Shown here: one piece after another, positions 35,991-43,823 of the stretch
How the letters are laid out: each line of letters opens with the position of its first letter
Numbering within the stretch: the first letter of the stretch is position 1
NCBI GenBank assembly: GCA_902792905.1
Contig: CADBBH010000014.1
Location: 1-64,000 of the forward strand
Length of the DNA: 64,000 nt
Reading direction: 5' to 3'
DNA from: Oscillospiraceae bacterium
Lineage (GTDB): Bacteria > Bacillota > Clostridia > Oscillospirales > Acutalibacteraceae
Made by a program: the position numbers and the translations under genes
Notes under the pieces: model-generated
Seen by the model: the letters and a program-made list of their open reading frames with translations, nothing else
Databases searched by the model: none
What the model was told of the DNA's origin: nothing

Positions 35991-37457
35991 GTGCTTGATT
36001 TTGGATACAGTTTCGATTGGGAATCATTTTTGAAATCATGTATTACCATTGCGTTTTGGGCCTTAATACCTGCATTTATTGCTTTGGCTAAGAAAAGGAG
36101 CTTTTTTGCTTATTATTTTCTTAGTTTAATAATTACTCCAATTCTGACATTGATAATAGTATTGTGTTTGTCGCCTCTTTCCCCTCAGCCGAGAAAAAGC
36201 AGAATAAAGGATGATGTTTCAGAAAAACAAGTTTTTTACTACAAAGGGAAAGCTTATGATAAGAACGAATGGGAAAAAGAGTGCGATGAAAAGCACAAAC
36301 AGTTAAGCACCTCAAAACTTTTAAGTTTGTTAAGCTCGTATACGAATCCCTATAAACCTGACATTCAAAAAGAAGAGTTTAATATAATTAGAGTAAGAAG
36401 CGCTGCCAGTGAATTGTTTGCCAGAGGTGCTATAACCAAAGAAAGATATAGTTCTATTTTAAAGCAATACGGCATATACGAACCAGAAGTAAAAGAGCAG
36501 AGAAACAATCAAATAAAAGCGATGCAAGCTTTAAATGTTAGCCTTGATAAAGAATGGTTGTCAACACAGAAAAACGGTGTATATTATTTTTTCTGTAAAA
36601 CCGAAGGCGTGGAAACTCAAATTATTATGCCAAATGGGAATCCGCTGAAAACGAAGTACCGAGTTCTTGCAAATAGGATTCTAGAAGATCTAAAAGAATA
36701 CGGCTTTAATTATAACTTTCCCGAATCGGTTGTTTCATATCATGTTACTTTAAATGATAGCTTTAGTGGTTTTAAACATAAAGAAATAGAAAATAAACTG
36801 CTTGACATCCTTTTACCAAATGATTGGACCTTTAATCCAAGCATAAACGAAAGATATAAGGAATTGCTCGGTGGTGCAGTCATGAGATCCATCGAGATAA
36901 AGAATTGGCTTAAAAAGTGTTCGAAAATGCAGTTAGCTGCCGCGAGTTGTTTAGGAAACGCATATAAGAGTATAAATATGCCTTTCTGCATAGCAAAAAT
37001 GATGGAAGATTATGATCCCACTTATACCATTCCTTTAGACAGGATTAAGGAACTGGCAGAAGTGTTTGCTGTAACAGGTAATTATGATGCTGAAACAATG
37101 GTAAAGGATATTAGAACATTCGTTTTCTACTATGGGATACATTATAGGGAAAAGGGCAGAATTATAGTTGACGAAGCTGATTCAACAAATGTTCAGGGCA
37201 CTGATGAACCAGTGGAAAAAACTGACATTCAGGAAAAAACAGTCGATACAAATCAAAGCACTCCAAAACAGATTACAGTTGAAACTCCACAAATTAAAGC
37301 TGAATCGGTTGAGATTGAAACAAAAGCAGAGGTTATTGATAAACCAAGTAATCAGATGCCTACGGTTATGTTTTGTAGGAAGTGCGGCGCAAAACTGATT
37401 GAAGGAAGTTTGTTCTGTAATAAATGTGGAACAAAAGTTATTGATCTGGAGGAATAA
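35991..37457 (+). CDS. Cargo 2: two-helix N-terminus, large cytosolic domain, C-terminal zinc ribbon
   Basis: Start GTG 35991, six bases after GAGGTG. Two membrane helices lie in residues ~10-60. A soluble domain of about 300 residues follows, with a stretch (MPNGNPLKTKYRVLANRI, then a helical region with MQLAAASCLGNAYKSINMPF) that reminds me of the ATP12 chaperone fold; this is a weak resemblance. Then a Thr/Gln-rich linker and the ribbon CRKCGAKLIEGSLFCNKCGT, the same as in cargo 1. The stop is 1 base before the next start. 488 residues; function unknown. Confidence 0.72.
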   Translation: MLDFGYSFDWESFLKSCITIAFWALIPAFIALAKKRSFFAYYFLSLIITPILTLIIVLCLSPLSPQPRKSRIKDDVSEKQVFYYKGKAYDKNEWEKECDEKHKQLSTSKLLSLLSSYTNPYKPDIQKEEFNIIRVRSAASELFARGAITKERYSSILKQYGIYEPEVKEQRNNQIKAMQALNVSLDKEWLSTQKNGVYYFFCKTEGVETQIIMPNGNPLKTKYRVLANRILEDLKEYGFNYNFPESVVSYHVTLNDSFSGFKHKEIENKLLDILLPNDWTFNPSINERYKELLGGAVMRSIEIKNWLKKCSKMQLAAASCLGNAYKSINMPFCIAKMMEDYDPTYTIPLDRIKELAEVFAVTGNYDAETMVKDIRTFVFYYGIHYREKGRIIVDEADSTNVQGTDEPVEKTDIQEKTVDTNQSTPKQITVETPQIKAESVEIETKAEVIDKPSNQMPTVMFCRKCGAKLIEGSLFCNKCGTKVIDLEE

Positions 37458-37458
37458 C

Positions 37459-38133
37459 ATGTATTGCGAAAAATGTAACAAACCATTACCTGATGACAGC
37501 GTTTTTTGCCTTTATTGCGGTGGCAAAGCCACAGAAGAGCCAAAGCAAAATATATGTGAACAATGTGGTAATGAGATTCCTGAAGATTCTGAATTTTGTC
37601 CGTTTTGTGGATTTTTGTTGAAAAAAGTTGCTGAAACAAATAAAAGCGATGACGAAAAACGCCTTGATAATGCAAAACCAATAGAGACAAGAGGCAAAAG
37701 CAAAGCTCCTGATTTTATGTTTGTCGCAGAAAAGCCAAAGAAGAAACTAAAGTTCAACAAATTCGTTGCAATTATTATAGTTTTATCTTTGATTATAGCT
37801 GGCTTAGCAACGCTTAATATTATTCAATTCATTGATCAAAAAGAAGTTAAGGATTATAATCACAAGCTTTCACAAAAACTTGATGAAAAGGAATATGAAG
37901 TTCAAAACTATAAAGATTTATATGATGAAGAAAAGGAAAGAGCTGATAATCTTTTTGATGAATCATATTTTTTCTATTCGACCATAGCTTTTATATATGA
38001 TAGTGATAAAAAGTATTATCATTCGCATAACTGCGACATGCATGAAGATGAACTCTATTTTCGAGCATATAATGTAACTGCCGCTAAGAATTTAGGATAT
38101 AAACCATGCCCTGAATGTCATCCGTTTGGATAA
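37459..38133 (+). CDS. Cargo 3: two N-terminal zinc ribbons, one membrane helix, Ada-like Cys/His C-terminus
   Basis: Residues 1-50 hold two ribbons (MYCEKCNKPLPDDSVFCLYCGG and CEQCGNEIPEDSEFCPFCG). A membrane helix lies near residue ~105 (FVAIIIVLSLIIAGLATLNI), followed by a coiled coil (KLSQKLDEKEYEVQNYKD). The C-terminal domain YYHSHNCDMHEDE...NLGYKPCPECHPFG resembles the small Cys/His metal-binding domain found in Ada and in some surface proteins. The ATG is 1 base after the stop of cargo 2, with CTGGAGG upstream, so translation is coupled. Function unknown. Confidence 0.72.
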   Translation: MYCEKCNKPLPDDSVFCLYCGGKATEEPKQNICEQCGNEIPEDSEFCPFCGFLLKKVAETNKSDDEKRLDNAKPIETRGKSKAPDFMFVAEKPKKKLKFNKFVAIIIVLSLIIAGLATLNIIQFIDQKEVKDYNHKLSQKLDEKEYEVQNYKDLYDEEKERADNLFDESYFFYSTIAFIYDSDKKYYHSHNCDMHEDELYFRAYNVTAAKNLGYKPCPECHPFG

Positions 38134-38178
38134 AAGGGTTTTCAAAATAACCTTATTTGGTTTGTTTGGAGTAAAAAT

Positions 38179-39081
38179 ATGAAACGTTATACGGTTTTAG
38201 TTTTATCTCTACTAATCACTCTCTCTTTTTCATTTAGGGCTTACGCCCTAAGTCCAATTTCAATTGAAGAAATAGGGCTAGAGATTTCATTTACTGATGA
38301 TTATTTGGTTAGAACAAGGGATAATATCAATGGAAATAATGAATTTGAAGGAAAAGTTCAGTCTGCTTTAGGTGGATATTCTGAAGAAGGATTAAAGGAG
38401 TATTTCTATAATAACAACATTTATTTAGATGCAACTAGCCTTGAAGATGAGTGCGAGATTATGGTTAGTTCGTCGCGCCTTTCCATAAAAGATATAGAGA
38501 GAATGAATCAGTCCGAATTAGATTCTTTAGTAGTAAAAACCAAAACTGAAATTGAAAAAGTCGGAGATATTACTAGTTGCTATATCAAAACAATTAATAA
38601 TATAAAATATGTAGTCACTCAGTATAATAGAAGATCCGTGAATGATGTTATAGATGTTTACGGCACTATGTATTCAACTTATTATAACGGCAGAGGATAT
38701 TCGATTTCTGTTTTATCATACAATCATTTGCCTTATCAGGATAGTTTTAATAATATAAATCAGGTGTTGAGTTCGGTTAAAATTGAAGGCTATAATTCAG
38801 GTATTAATTATGATTTAATCCTTATAGCTACATTAAGTGGCATTGTTGCGCTTTCATTACTTATAGGTGCTGTCTTGTTTATAAAGAATAACAGAAAAAA
38901 GAGAGAATTATGCCGTGCCATTCCTATTGATGACGAAAGTAAAACTATTGATATTACAAGAAATGATACTATGAATGATGAGGATAGTATAAGATTTTGC
39001 AGGAGATGTGGAACTGAATTGCCAACTGGCAGTGAGTTTTGTCATAAATGCGGAACTAGAGTAATTGCTTCGGAGGATTAA
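38179..39081 (+). CDS. Cargo 4: secreted/anchored protein with cytosolic zinc ribbon
   Basis: A signal peptide (MKRYTVLVLSLLITLSFSFRAYA) leads an outside domain of ~190 residues, then a membrane helix near residue 220-240 (LIATLSGIVALSLLIGAVLF), then a short cytosolic tail ending in the ribbon CRRCGTELPTGSEFCHKCGT. This is a single-pass receptor-like layout: outside domain, one helix, inside zinc ribbon. It stops 1 base before the start of cargo 5. No known outside-domain family was recognised. Confidence 0.72.
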   Translation: MKRYTVLVLSLLITLSFSFRAYALSPISIEEIGLEISFTDDYLVRTRDNINGNNEFEGKVQSALGGYSEEGLKEYFYNNNIYLDATSLEDECEIMVSSSRLSIKDIERMNQSELDSLVVKTKTEIEKVGDITSCYIKTINNIKYVVTQYNRRSVNDVIDVYGTMYSTYYNGRGYSISVLSYNHLPYQDSFNNINQVLSSVKIEGYNSGINYDLILIATLSGIVALSLLIGAVLFIKNNRKKRELCRAIPIDDESKTIDITRNDTMNDEDSIRFCRRCGTELPTGSEFCHKCGTRVIASED

Positions 39082-39082
39082 T

Positions 39083-40417
39083 ATGTACTGTGAAAAGTGT
39101 AACAAGCAACTTCCAGAAGACAGTTTGTTCTGCCCATATTGTGGCGGAGAAGCTGTAGATAAGAAAGATTCTTCCAACGCAAACATTTGTCTTTCTTGCG
39201 GGAAAGAAATGCCAGATGATTCTGAGTTCTGTCCATTCTGCGGCGTTGTAGTTGAAAAACCGCCTGAGATCAATAGGTGTGAAAATTGTAATGCTGAGAT
39301 TCCTGAAGATTCTGAGTTCTGCCCGTTTTGTGGTCAAAAGCAGGCCGATAATAGTGATTCAAGCTCAAGCACAAAGGAATTAGAGGAAAATTCAAAGAAA
39401 AAGGCAACGAAGAAAGAAAAACATACTCCTGCATTTTTGCTGTCTATAAAAGAGTTATTCAAAAAAATTGCTCTTTCAGAAAAGATTAAAGATGTATTGT
39501 CGAATATACGCAACAGAGATTTCGGAATTAAAGAACTGGTAGCTATTATAGTTGCTGTAGCCCTGCTTATAGCTGTTATTATCGGTGTAGTATTATTTGC
39601 GATTTCAATAAAGAATAAATCTGACATTAAGAAATCAGCTGAAAAATATACTACCATGCCTCACACTTTTACTTATACAACCACAACCAGACCTTCAACA
39701 TATTATTACGATTATACTTCCAGAAAAACGGTATCTGAGCTTAAAAGCATTGCAGCTGAAGAGAATTTCAAATCTGAAAACTATGAAGATTATACAACTA
39801 CACGGCATACAACAACCACTACAAAACCGCTGACTACCAAGCCCTCAACAACTAAGTCAGTTCCATTTAATACTCTTACTTATTCTGGCAGCGGCAATGA
39901 TACCATCAAAAGGATCAATTTGCCTCAGGGTGATTACTATATAATCTGTTCGCATGAAAGTAGCGGTAATTTTTCAGTAAATTTCTATTCGTCGCCTTCT
40001 GAAAGCTATGGCCCTCTTATAGCAAACTTTATAGGAACTGGAAAAATAATATATGGCTTTCATGGCGAAGCAAATGGAGGATACTTAGAGATAAGATCAA
40101 GCGGAAGTTGGAAGATTACAATAGAAAAATGTAAGCCTAACGGGAAACAACCTCCTTTGAAGTATAACGGAAGCGGAATGACAGGCATTAAAAACATTAA
40201 TCTGCCAGAAGGAGATTATTATATTACTTGTTATTATTATGGCAGCAATCATTTCTCTGCAAACTTTTACTCAAGCACAAGTGATACTTATGGACCGCTG
40301 ATTGCAAACTTTATTGGCTCAGGAAATGATACTTATGCTTTTTCGGGTTCTGCTACAGATGGATACATGAATATATCAAGTTCAGGTGATTGGATGGTAG
40401 TGATTGAAAAAGTGTAA
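39083..40417 (+). CDS. Cargo 5: three zinc ribbons, one membrane helix, Thr-rich stalk, two C-terminal repeats
   Basis: Three ribbons occupy residues 1-85 (CEKCNKQLPEDSLFCPYCG, CLSCGKEMPDDSEFCPFCG, CENCNAEIPEDSEFCPFCG). A membrane helix follows near ~155-180, then a Thr/Pro stalk (TTTRPSTYYYDY, TTTTKPLTTKPSTTK) outside, then two copies of a ~75-residue beta domain starting GSGNDTIKRINLPQGDYYI and GSGMTGIKNINLPEGDYYI. The repeats may bind a ligand. Opposite topology to cargo 4: ribbons at the N-terminus inside, sensor repeats outside. Function unknown. Confidence 0.72.
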   Translation: MYCEKCNKQLPEDSLFCPYCGGEAVDKKDSSNANICLSCGKEMPDDSEFCPFCGVVVEKPPEINRCENCNAEIPEDSEFCPFCGQKQADNSDSSSSTKELEENSKKKATKKEKHTPAFLLSIKELFKKIALSEKIKDVLSNIRNRDFGIKELVAIIVAVALLIAVIIGVVLFAISIKNKSDIKKSAEKYTTMPHTFTYTTTTRPSTYYYDYTSRKTVSELKSIAAEENFKSENYEDYTTTRHTTTTTKPLTTKPSTTKSVPFNTLTYSGSGNDTIKRINLPQGDYYIICSHESSGNFSVNFYSSPSESYGPLIANFIGTGKIIYGFHGEANGGYLEIRSSGSWKITIEKCKPNGKQPPLKYNGSGMTGIKNINLPEGDYYITCYYYGSNHFSANFYSSTSDTYGPLIANFIGSGNDTYAFSGSATDGYMNISSSGDWMVVIEKV

Positions 40418-40472
40418 ATTATAAGTTCCCCCGCAGGGCAGGAGCTTAAGACCTAAATCAATAATTATATTG

Positions 40473-40511
40473 ATATACCCGTCGGAGTTTTCGACGGGTA
40501 TATCTTTTATT
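40473..40511. terminator. Terminator between cargo 5 and the leftward maintenance genes
   Basis: ATATACCCGTCG (40473-40484) pairs with CGACGGGTATAT (40492-40503), followed by CTTTTATT. Confidence 0.85.
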
Positions 40512-40531
40512 AATGATATAGTGGCATAATG

Positions 40532-40879
40532 TTACTCTATAAGCTCAATATCATCGGGAGGGCTTTCTGGTGGAGACATCTCCGCAATAAAGGCAAGCCT
40601 GATTTCTGGCTCATCGGAATTGGTTTGCTTTGCTTCGCCCATAATATCAAACATAGCTTTGAATGCTGCTATATTTCCCTGTTTTGCTCTTTTAATCATA
40701 GCTTGCCATATTTCTTTGAGTGCATCGTCCGTCAGAGCTTCTTTGCCTGCTTCTCGAAATCGGCAATTATAATTGTGAGCTTCGGCACTTTTTATTTGGG
40801 CTTTCCGTGCTGATGCGCTGTCAAACATTTTTCCTTTTGATAAATTAGCCCTGCTGTTTGGATTACTCCCTCTTGCCAT
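40532..40879 (-). CDS. Small element protein, DUF5681/terminase-small-subunit-like N-terminus
   Basis: The 115-residue protein starts MARGSNPNSRANLSKGKMFDS, with the basic Gly/Asn-rich opening seen in DUF5681 and small-terminase-like proteins of Firmicutes phages and elements; the rest is helical (LKEIWQAMIKRAKQGNIAAFKAM) with an acidic Pro-rich tail. AAGGAGATG sets the start at 40879. Possible DNA-binding role. A related opening is found in the protein at 42257-42643. Confidence 0.55.
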   Translation of the reverse strand: MARGSNPNSRANLSKGKMFDSASARKAQIKSAEAHNYNCRFREAGKEALTDDALKEIWQAMIKRAKQGNIAAFKAMFDIMGEAKQTNSDEPEIRLAFIAEMSPPESPPDDIELIE

Positions 40880-40924
40880 AATAGCATCTCCTTTTGCTTG
40901 TTGCGTTTTGGCTCTCTCAAAAAT

Positions 40925-41053
40925 GATAGATATTTTTACAAATCTTCTTACAAAATTGACAGATGTTTGTGCTGTTGATAATGGCATCATCTAACAAATT
41001 TGATAGAACTGTGTTGAATATTATCTATTCTGTACTCTATCAGATTTGACAGA
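40925..41053. repeat. Iteron-like TTGAYAGA repeats next to the Rep-like gene
   Basis: TGATAGAT (40925), TTGACAGAT (40957), TTGATAGA (41000), the inverse TCTATCA (41036) and TTGACAGA (41046) cluster in 130 AT-rich bases with no gene, directly downstream of the Rep-like gene. This resembles a replication origin or a control region of the element. Confidence 0.5.
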
Positions 41054-41150
41054 GATTTAATAAAATATTTGCCATTGGCAAAGGTTTTTATAACTGCATT
41101 TATTAATGTGGTTGATAATGGTTAGCGAGGAAACAGCGAGGAAAGAAATA

Positions 41151-41621
41151 TCATTTCATATTGTCGCTGTTGTTGGTGTGCTTGTTTTTATTTAACAATG
41201 AGCTTGACATATCACAAGCGGGAATTTTGAAATAAACTGTGTTGTATAGCCGCCAATTTGATGAAAACTGATATACAGATTTTGTGCGGGTGTTCTTTCC
41301 GTTTTCTTTTACTCTTATAAATCCGTGCGATATAAGTGCATCACGGTCATTATAAAATTGTTTATCATTTGAATATAATTTAAACTTTTCCCGATACATA
41401 TGAGCATTAAAATAAAAGCAAGTTTTATCTTCTTTGACAGGGTGGTTTTTACTGTTATAATACTGTAATTTGAGATACATATATAGAAGGCGTTGATTTT
41501 TGGTTAAATCATTGAATGCAGGGCTTTCAATCATAGAATTATAAATGTTTGCGGAATAATCTCCGTTTGTTTTTGAACTTTCAAAAGTTTTTGGGGTGAA
41601 TTTCCTGTTGCCCTTGCTCAT
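41151..41621 (-). CDS. Rep-like winged-helix protein of the element
   Basis: The 156-residue protein begins MSKGNRKFTPKTFES and has the pattern FNDLTKNQRLLYMYLKLQYY ... FYNDRDALISHGFIRVKENGKNTRTKSVYQFS, a winged-helix layout that resembles Rep or helix-turn-helix proteins of clostridial integrative elements. Such proteins may start replication of the excised circle. It overlaps the upstream gene by 4 bases (ATGA). The TTGAYAGA repeats follow it. I cannot name the family exactly. Confidence 0.55.
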   Translation of the reverse strand: MSKGNRKFTPKTFESSKTNGDYSANIYNSMIESPAFNDLTKNQRLLYMYLKLQYYNSKNHPVKEDKTCFYFNAHMYREKFKLYSNDKQFYNDRDALISHGFIRVKENGKNTRTKSVYQFSSNWRLYNTVYFKIPACDMSSSLLNKNKHTNNSDNMK

Positions 41622-41917
41622 TTGAACTCTTCCCGATATATTTTTTCTTCCTCACGTCTTTTAAGCTCCGTTTCCCTGTCAATTAATTCAGGGTGTAACG
41701 ATTGCTCTTTACGCCTGTGCCGCTCAATAGTTTTGATGTTTGGTAGCCCTAATTCAGACCAATTACGGCAGATTTTGATAATATAATCCTTCTTGCCGTT
41801 TGAAATATTAAGCTCTGTATTGTTAATTATTTCTGCTGTGAGTATCATGTCATCTTTGCGGGTTTCAGGATTATCAATTAATGCCCGCAACACTTTATTT
41901 TTAAGGTTTTTATTCAT
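41618..41917 (-). CDS. Small basic helical hypothetical protein (99 aa)
   Basis: A charged protein starting MNKNLKNKVLRALIDNPETRKDD, with a central IIKICRNWSELGLPNIKTIERHRRK and a Glu/Arg-rich end, likely DNA binding. It overlaps both neighbours by 4 bases (ATGA), so the three genes 42111-41151 form a tightly coupled unit with the excisionase-like and Rep-like proteins. Family not recognised. Confidence 0.6.
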   Translation of the reverse strand: MNKNLKNKVLRALIDNPETRKDDMILTAEIINNTELNISNGKKDYIIKICRNWSELGLPNIKTIERHRRKEQSLHPELIDRETELKRREEEKIYREEFK

Positions 41918-42111
41918 CTCCTATCCCGCCTCTCCATTGCCCATTTTTCAAAAGCGGGTTTTGCAACTTTGAAATTCTTTCCTGCTCTGATAAGCGGGAA
42001 ATCATAAGATTGCATTATTTCCCTTGCTGTCGGCAGGGAACAGCCCAAACATTGAGCTACTTCTTTCGTTCCGTAAAAGATTATTAAATCATTATTTTTT
42101 TTCTGTAACAT
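41914..42111 (-). CDS. Excisionase-like helix-turn-helix protein (65 aa)
   Basis: FYGTKEVAQCLGCSLPTAREIMQSYDFPLIRAGKNFKVAKPAFEKWAMER is broken here for length; it shows the MerR-type winged helix of small excisionases: a helix-turn-helix (EVAQCLGCS), then the RAGKNFKV wing and a final helix with Trp. Excisionases bend DNA at arm sites and direct the integrase to excision. Start 42111 is set by GGGAG eight bases upstream. It leads the three-gene maintenance unit. Confidence 0.7.
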   Translation of the reverse strand: MLQKKNNDLIIFYGTKEVAQCLGCSLPTAREIMQSYDFPLIRAGKNFKVAKPAFEKWAMERRDRR

Positions 42112-42256
42112 AGGTTTTTCTCCCAAGACATACTTATTTCAATATTATAGATTGATTTTTTCGCTCTTTATGATATAATAATCACGGCGGCGATATATGC
42201 CGTTTGTGGATGCACCATTGCTTGATTGATCGTCAGGGCGTGGTGCTCTTTTTGTT

Positions 42257-42643
42257 TTATTTGGTAGTGTTGTCATACTCCAAAACAAGCCGCTCAACTT
42301 CTTCAACAATTTCAGGATCAACTTCGCTGAACGAAAACTTTTCAGGGGGCTTTTCCCCGATGGTGTCACGGACAAATTCAAAAGCACGCAAAAAGTCTCT
42401 GTTGTTGATTTTATCTGCAAGCATGAGGCGCACGAGTTTGATGCAAATTGCTTCCTTCTTTGTTACGGATGTGCTGTTAATGTAAAATGGTTTATCCAAT
42501 TCGCTTTCTATATATTCTCGAAACAAACGTCGTTTTTCATTATTCGCTCCTAATTTCAGCCCGCCTTTGCGCCCGTTTCTCGCCGCTTCTTCGCCGCTTT
42601 GAAATCGTGTGGATTTACCTTTGAGGAGATTGTCATTATTCAT
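42257..42643 (-). CDS. Hypothetical element protein with basic N-terminus (128 aa)
   Basis: Starts MNNDNLLKGKSTRFQSGEEAARNGRKGG, a Gly/Arg-rich opening similar to DUF5681-like DNA-packaging or small-terminase-like proteins; the C-terminal half is acidic and helical (FSEVDPEIVEEVERLVLEYD). AGGAGGATT lies before the ATG. The 42112-42256 gap downstream holds an imperfect stem (GCACCA/TGGTGC) followed by TCTTTTTG. Function unknown. Confidence 0.55.
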   Translation of the reverse strand: MNNDNLLKGKSTRFQSGEEAARNGRKGGLKLGANNEKRRLFREYIESELDKPFYINSTSVTKKEAICIKLVRLMLADKINNRDFLRAFEFVRDTIGEKPPEKFSFSEVDPEIVEEVERLVLEYDNTTK

Positions 42644-42654
42644 AGAATCCTCCT

Positions 42655-42834
42655 TTAAGCTCGATCAGCGGCAATACGGTCAATTACCGATTTGATTTCG
42701 GCTGCTTTACTTTCGGGCAATTCGTTTCTGAATAATCTCGTTATTGTTGCTTCAGATACATTAAGAGCATTTGCAATTTGCCACAAGCATACACCTTTGT
42801 TTTTGGCGTATGCTCTGATTTCGTAATTTGCCAT
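42655..42834 (-). CDS. Small Cro-like helix-turn-helix protein (59 aa)
   Basis: MANYEIRAYAKNKGVCLWQIANALNVSEATITRLFRNELPESK is split here: the helix-turn-helix is WQIANALNVSEATITRLF, followed by a short helix with DRIAADRA. It is transcribed away from the CI-like repressor and is therefore placed like Cro or an anti-repressor. GAGGT precedes the start at 42834. Its promoter has a palindrome over the -35 box. Confidence 0.65.
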   Translation of the reverse strand: MANYEIRAYAKNKGVCLWQIANALNVSEATITRLFRNELPESKAAEIKSVIDRIAADRA

Positions 42835-42891
42835 TATAATACCTCGTTTCTTTTGTGTTTGATGATTATGATTGCAATCTTCATCAATCAC

Positions 42892-42920
42892 ATTTTACAC
42901 AATGAAAAATCACTTGTCAA
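42892..42920 (-). promoter_or_regulatory. Leftward promoter of the element switch
   Basis: On the minus strand TTGACA (42920-42915), 17-base spacer, TAAAAT (42897-42892). The -35 box lies inside the palindrome CACTTG-T-CAAGTG (42911-42923). Confidence 0.75.
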
Positions 42921-42999
42921 GTGCAAACGGAACAAATAAAAAAACTGTATCTTTTACACAACCAAGCAGAAAATACAGCTGGACTTTGTTGCGCAAAAG

Positions 43000-43020
43000 G
43001 AACATATAATAATTATGTTC
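43000..43020. promoter_or_regulatory. Operator-like palindrome GAACATA-7-TATGTTC
   Basis: Perfect 7-base arms between the two divergent promoters; a half site GGAACAAATA occurs near 42929. Likely sites for the CI-like repressor. Confidence 0.6.
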
Positions 43021-43029
43021 GAAAAGCGC

Positions 43030-43058
43030 TTGACTTATATTGATGATGATGATATTAT
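43030..43058 (+). promoter_or_regulatory. Promoter of the repressor-integrase operon
   Basis: TTGACT (43030-43035), 17-base spacer, TATTAT (43053-43058). Confidence 0.7.
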
Positions 43059-43088
43059 ATAGAAAACTTGTTGAATGGAGATTATTAT

Positions 43089-43823
43089 ATGATGAACGAA
43101 ACATTTGCTGACAGAATATACAAACAGCGGGAAAAGCACATTAATAAAAAAGGAAAACCAATGTCAAAAAGAGATTTTGCCGATTTTTTAGGTGTGCCAT
43201 TCACTACATATGATAAATGGGAGAATGGTGGTTTTGCTAAATCAGATAGTTTAATAGAGATTGCCCAAAAGTGTAATTGCTCTGTTGATTGGCTTTTGGG
43301 ATTATCAGATGTTGAAAGCCCTGATGCTGATTTACAAGCGATATGCAATAAGACGGGATTATCTGAAGAAGGGTATACCAATATTTGTAATATAAATATG
43401 GATTTGGATAATAATTATCTGACTTTTCTTTTAAAAGAAAAGAAGTTAGAGTTTATAAACGAAATTATTAAACTGATTTCTTCTGATGATTTATTGAGTT
43501 CATTATGTAGCAATGTGGGCAGCTTTTATTCAATGATTGAGATTAATAAAGATAGGAATGTATTCAGACCTAATATTAATACGGATGATAGAGAATTATT
43601 GTTAATAGAACAAATTGACAGAATACGAATACAAAGGCAAGATTTAATTGATAGTATGGAATCTATTATAGATAAAGTCGTTTTTAAAGAATCAAACTTA
43701 AATCTTGACGAGATAAAAAGGATGAGATCAGCCCTTTCATTAGCTGAAGGAAAAAAAACAAAATTAATTTTAGAAGAGTATCACAAATTATTTAATGAGA
43801 AGGAAGGAGAAGACAATGGCTAA
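43089..43823 (+). CDS. CI-like repressor with XRE helix-turn-helix
   Basis: The N-terminal ~70 residues form a XRE domain (MSKRDFADFLGVPFTTYDKWENGG...CSVDWLLGLSDVE). The remaining ~170 residues are helical and acidic, without LexA-type peptidase motifs (no clear Ser/Lys pair), so it is not evidently SOS-cleavable. It is expected to keep the element quiescent by binding the palindromes upstream. It overlaps the integrase start by 8 bases. ATG 43089 or 43092 may be used. Confidence 0.78.
   Translation: MMNETFADRIYKQREKHINKKGKPMSKRDFADFLGVPFTTYDKWENGGFAKSDSLIEIAQKCNCSVDWLLGLSDVESPDADLQAICNKTGLSEEGYTNICNINMDLDNNYLTFLLKEKKLEFINEIIKLISSDDLLSSLCSNVGSFYSMIEINKDRNVFRPNINTDDRELLLIEQIDRIRIQRQDLIDSMESIIDKVVFKESNLNLDEIKRMRSALSLAEGKKTKLILEEYHKLFNEKEGEDNG

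Noticed and set aside
39655..39860. Thr codon repeats (ACA/ACT runs) in cargo 5 as a slippage tract
   Set aside because: Codons are mixed and the repeat is imperfect; it reads as a normal Thr/Pro surface stalk.
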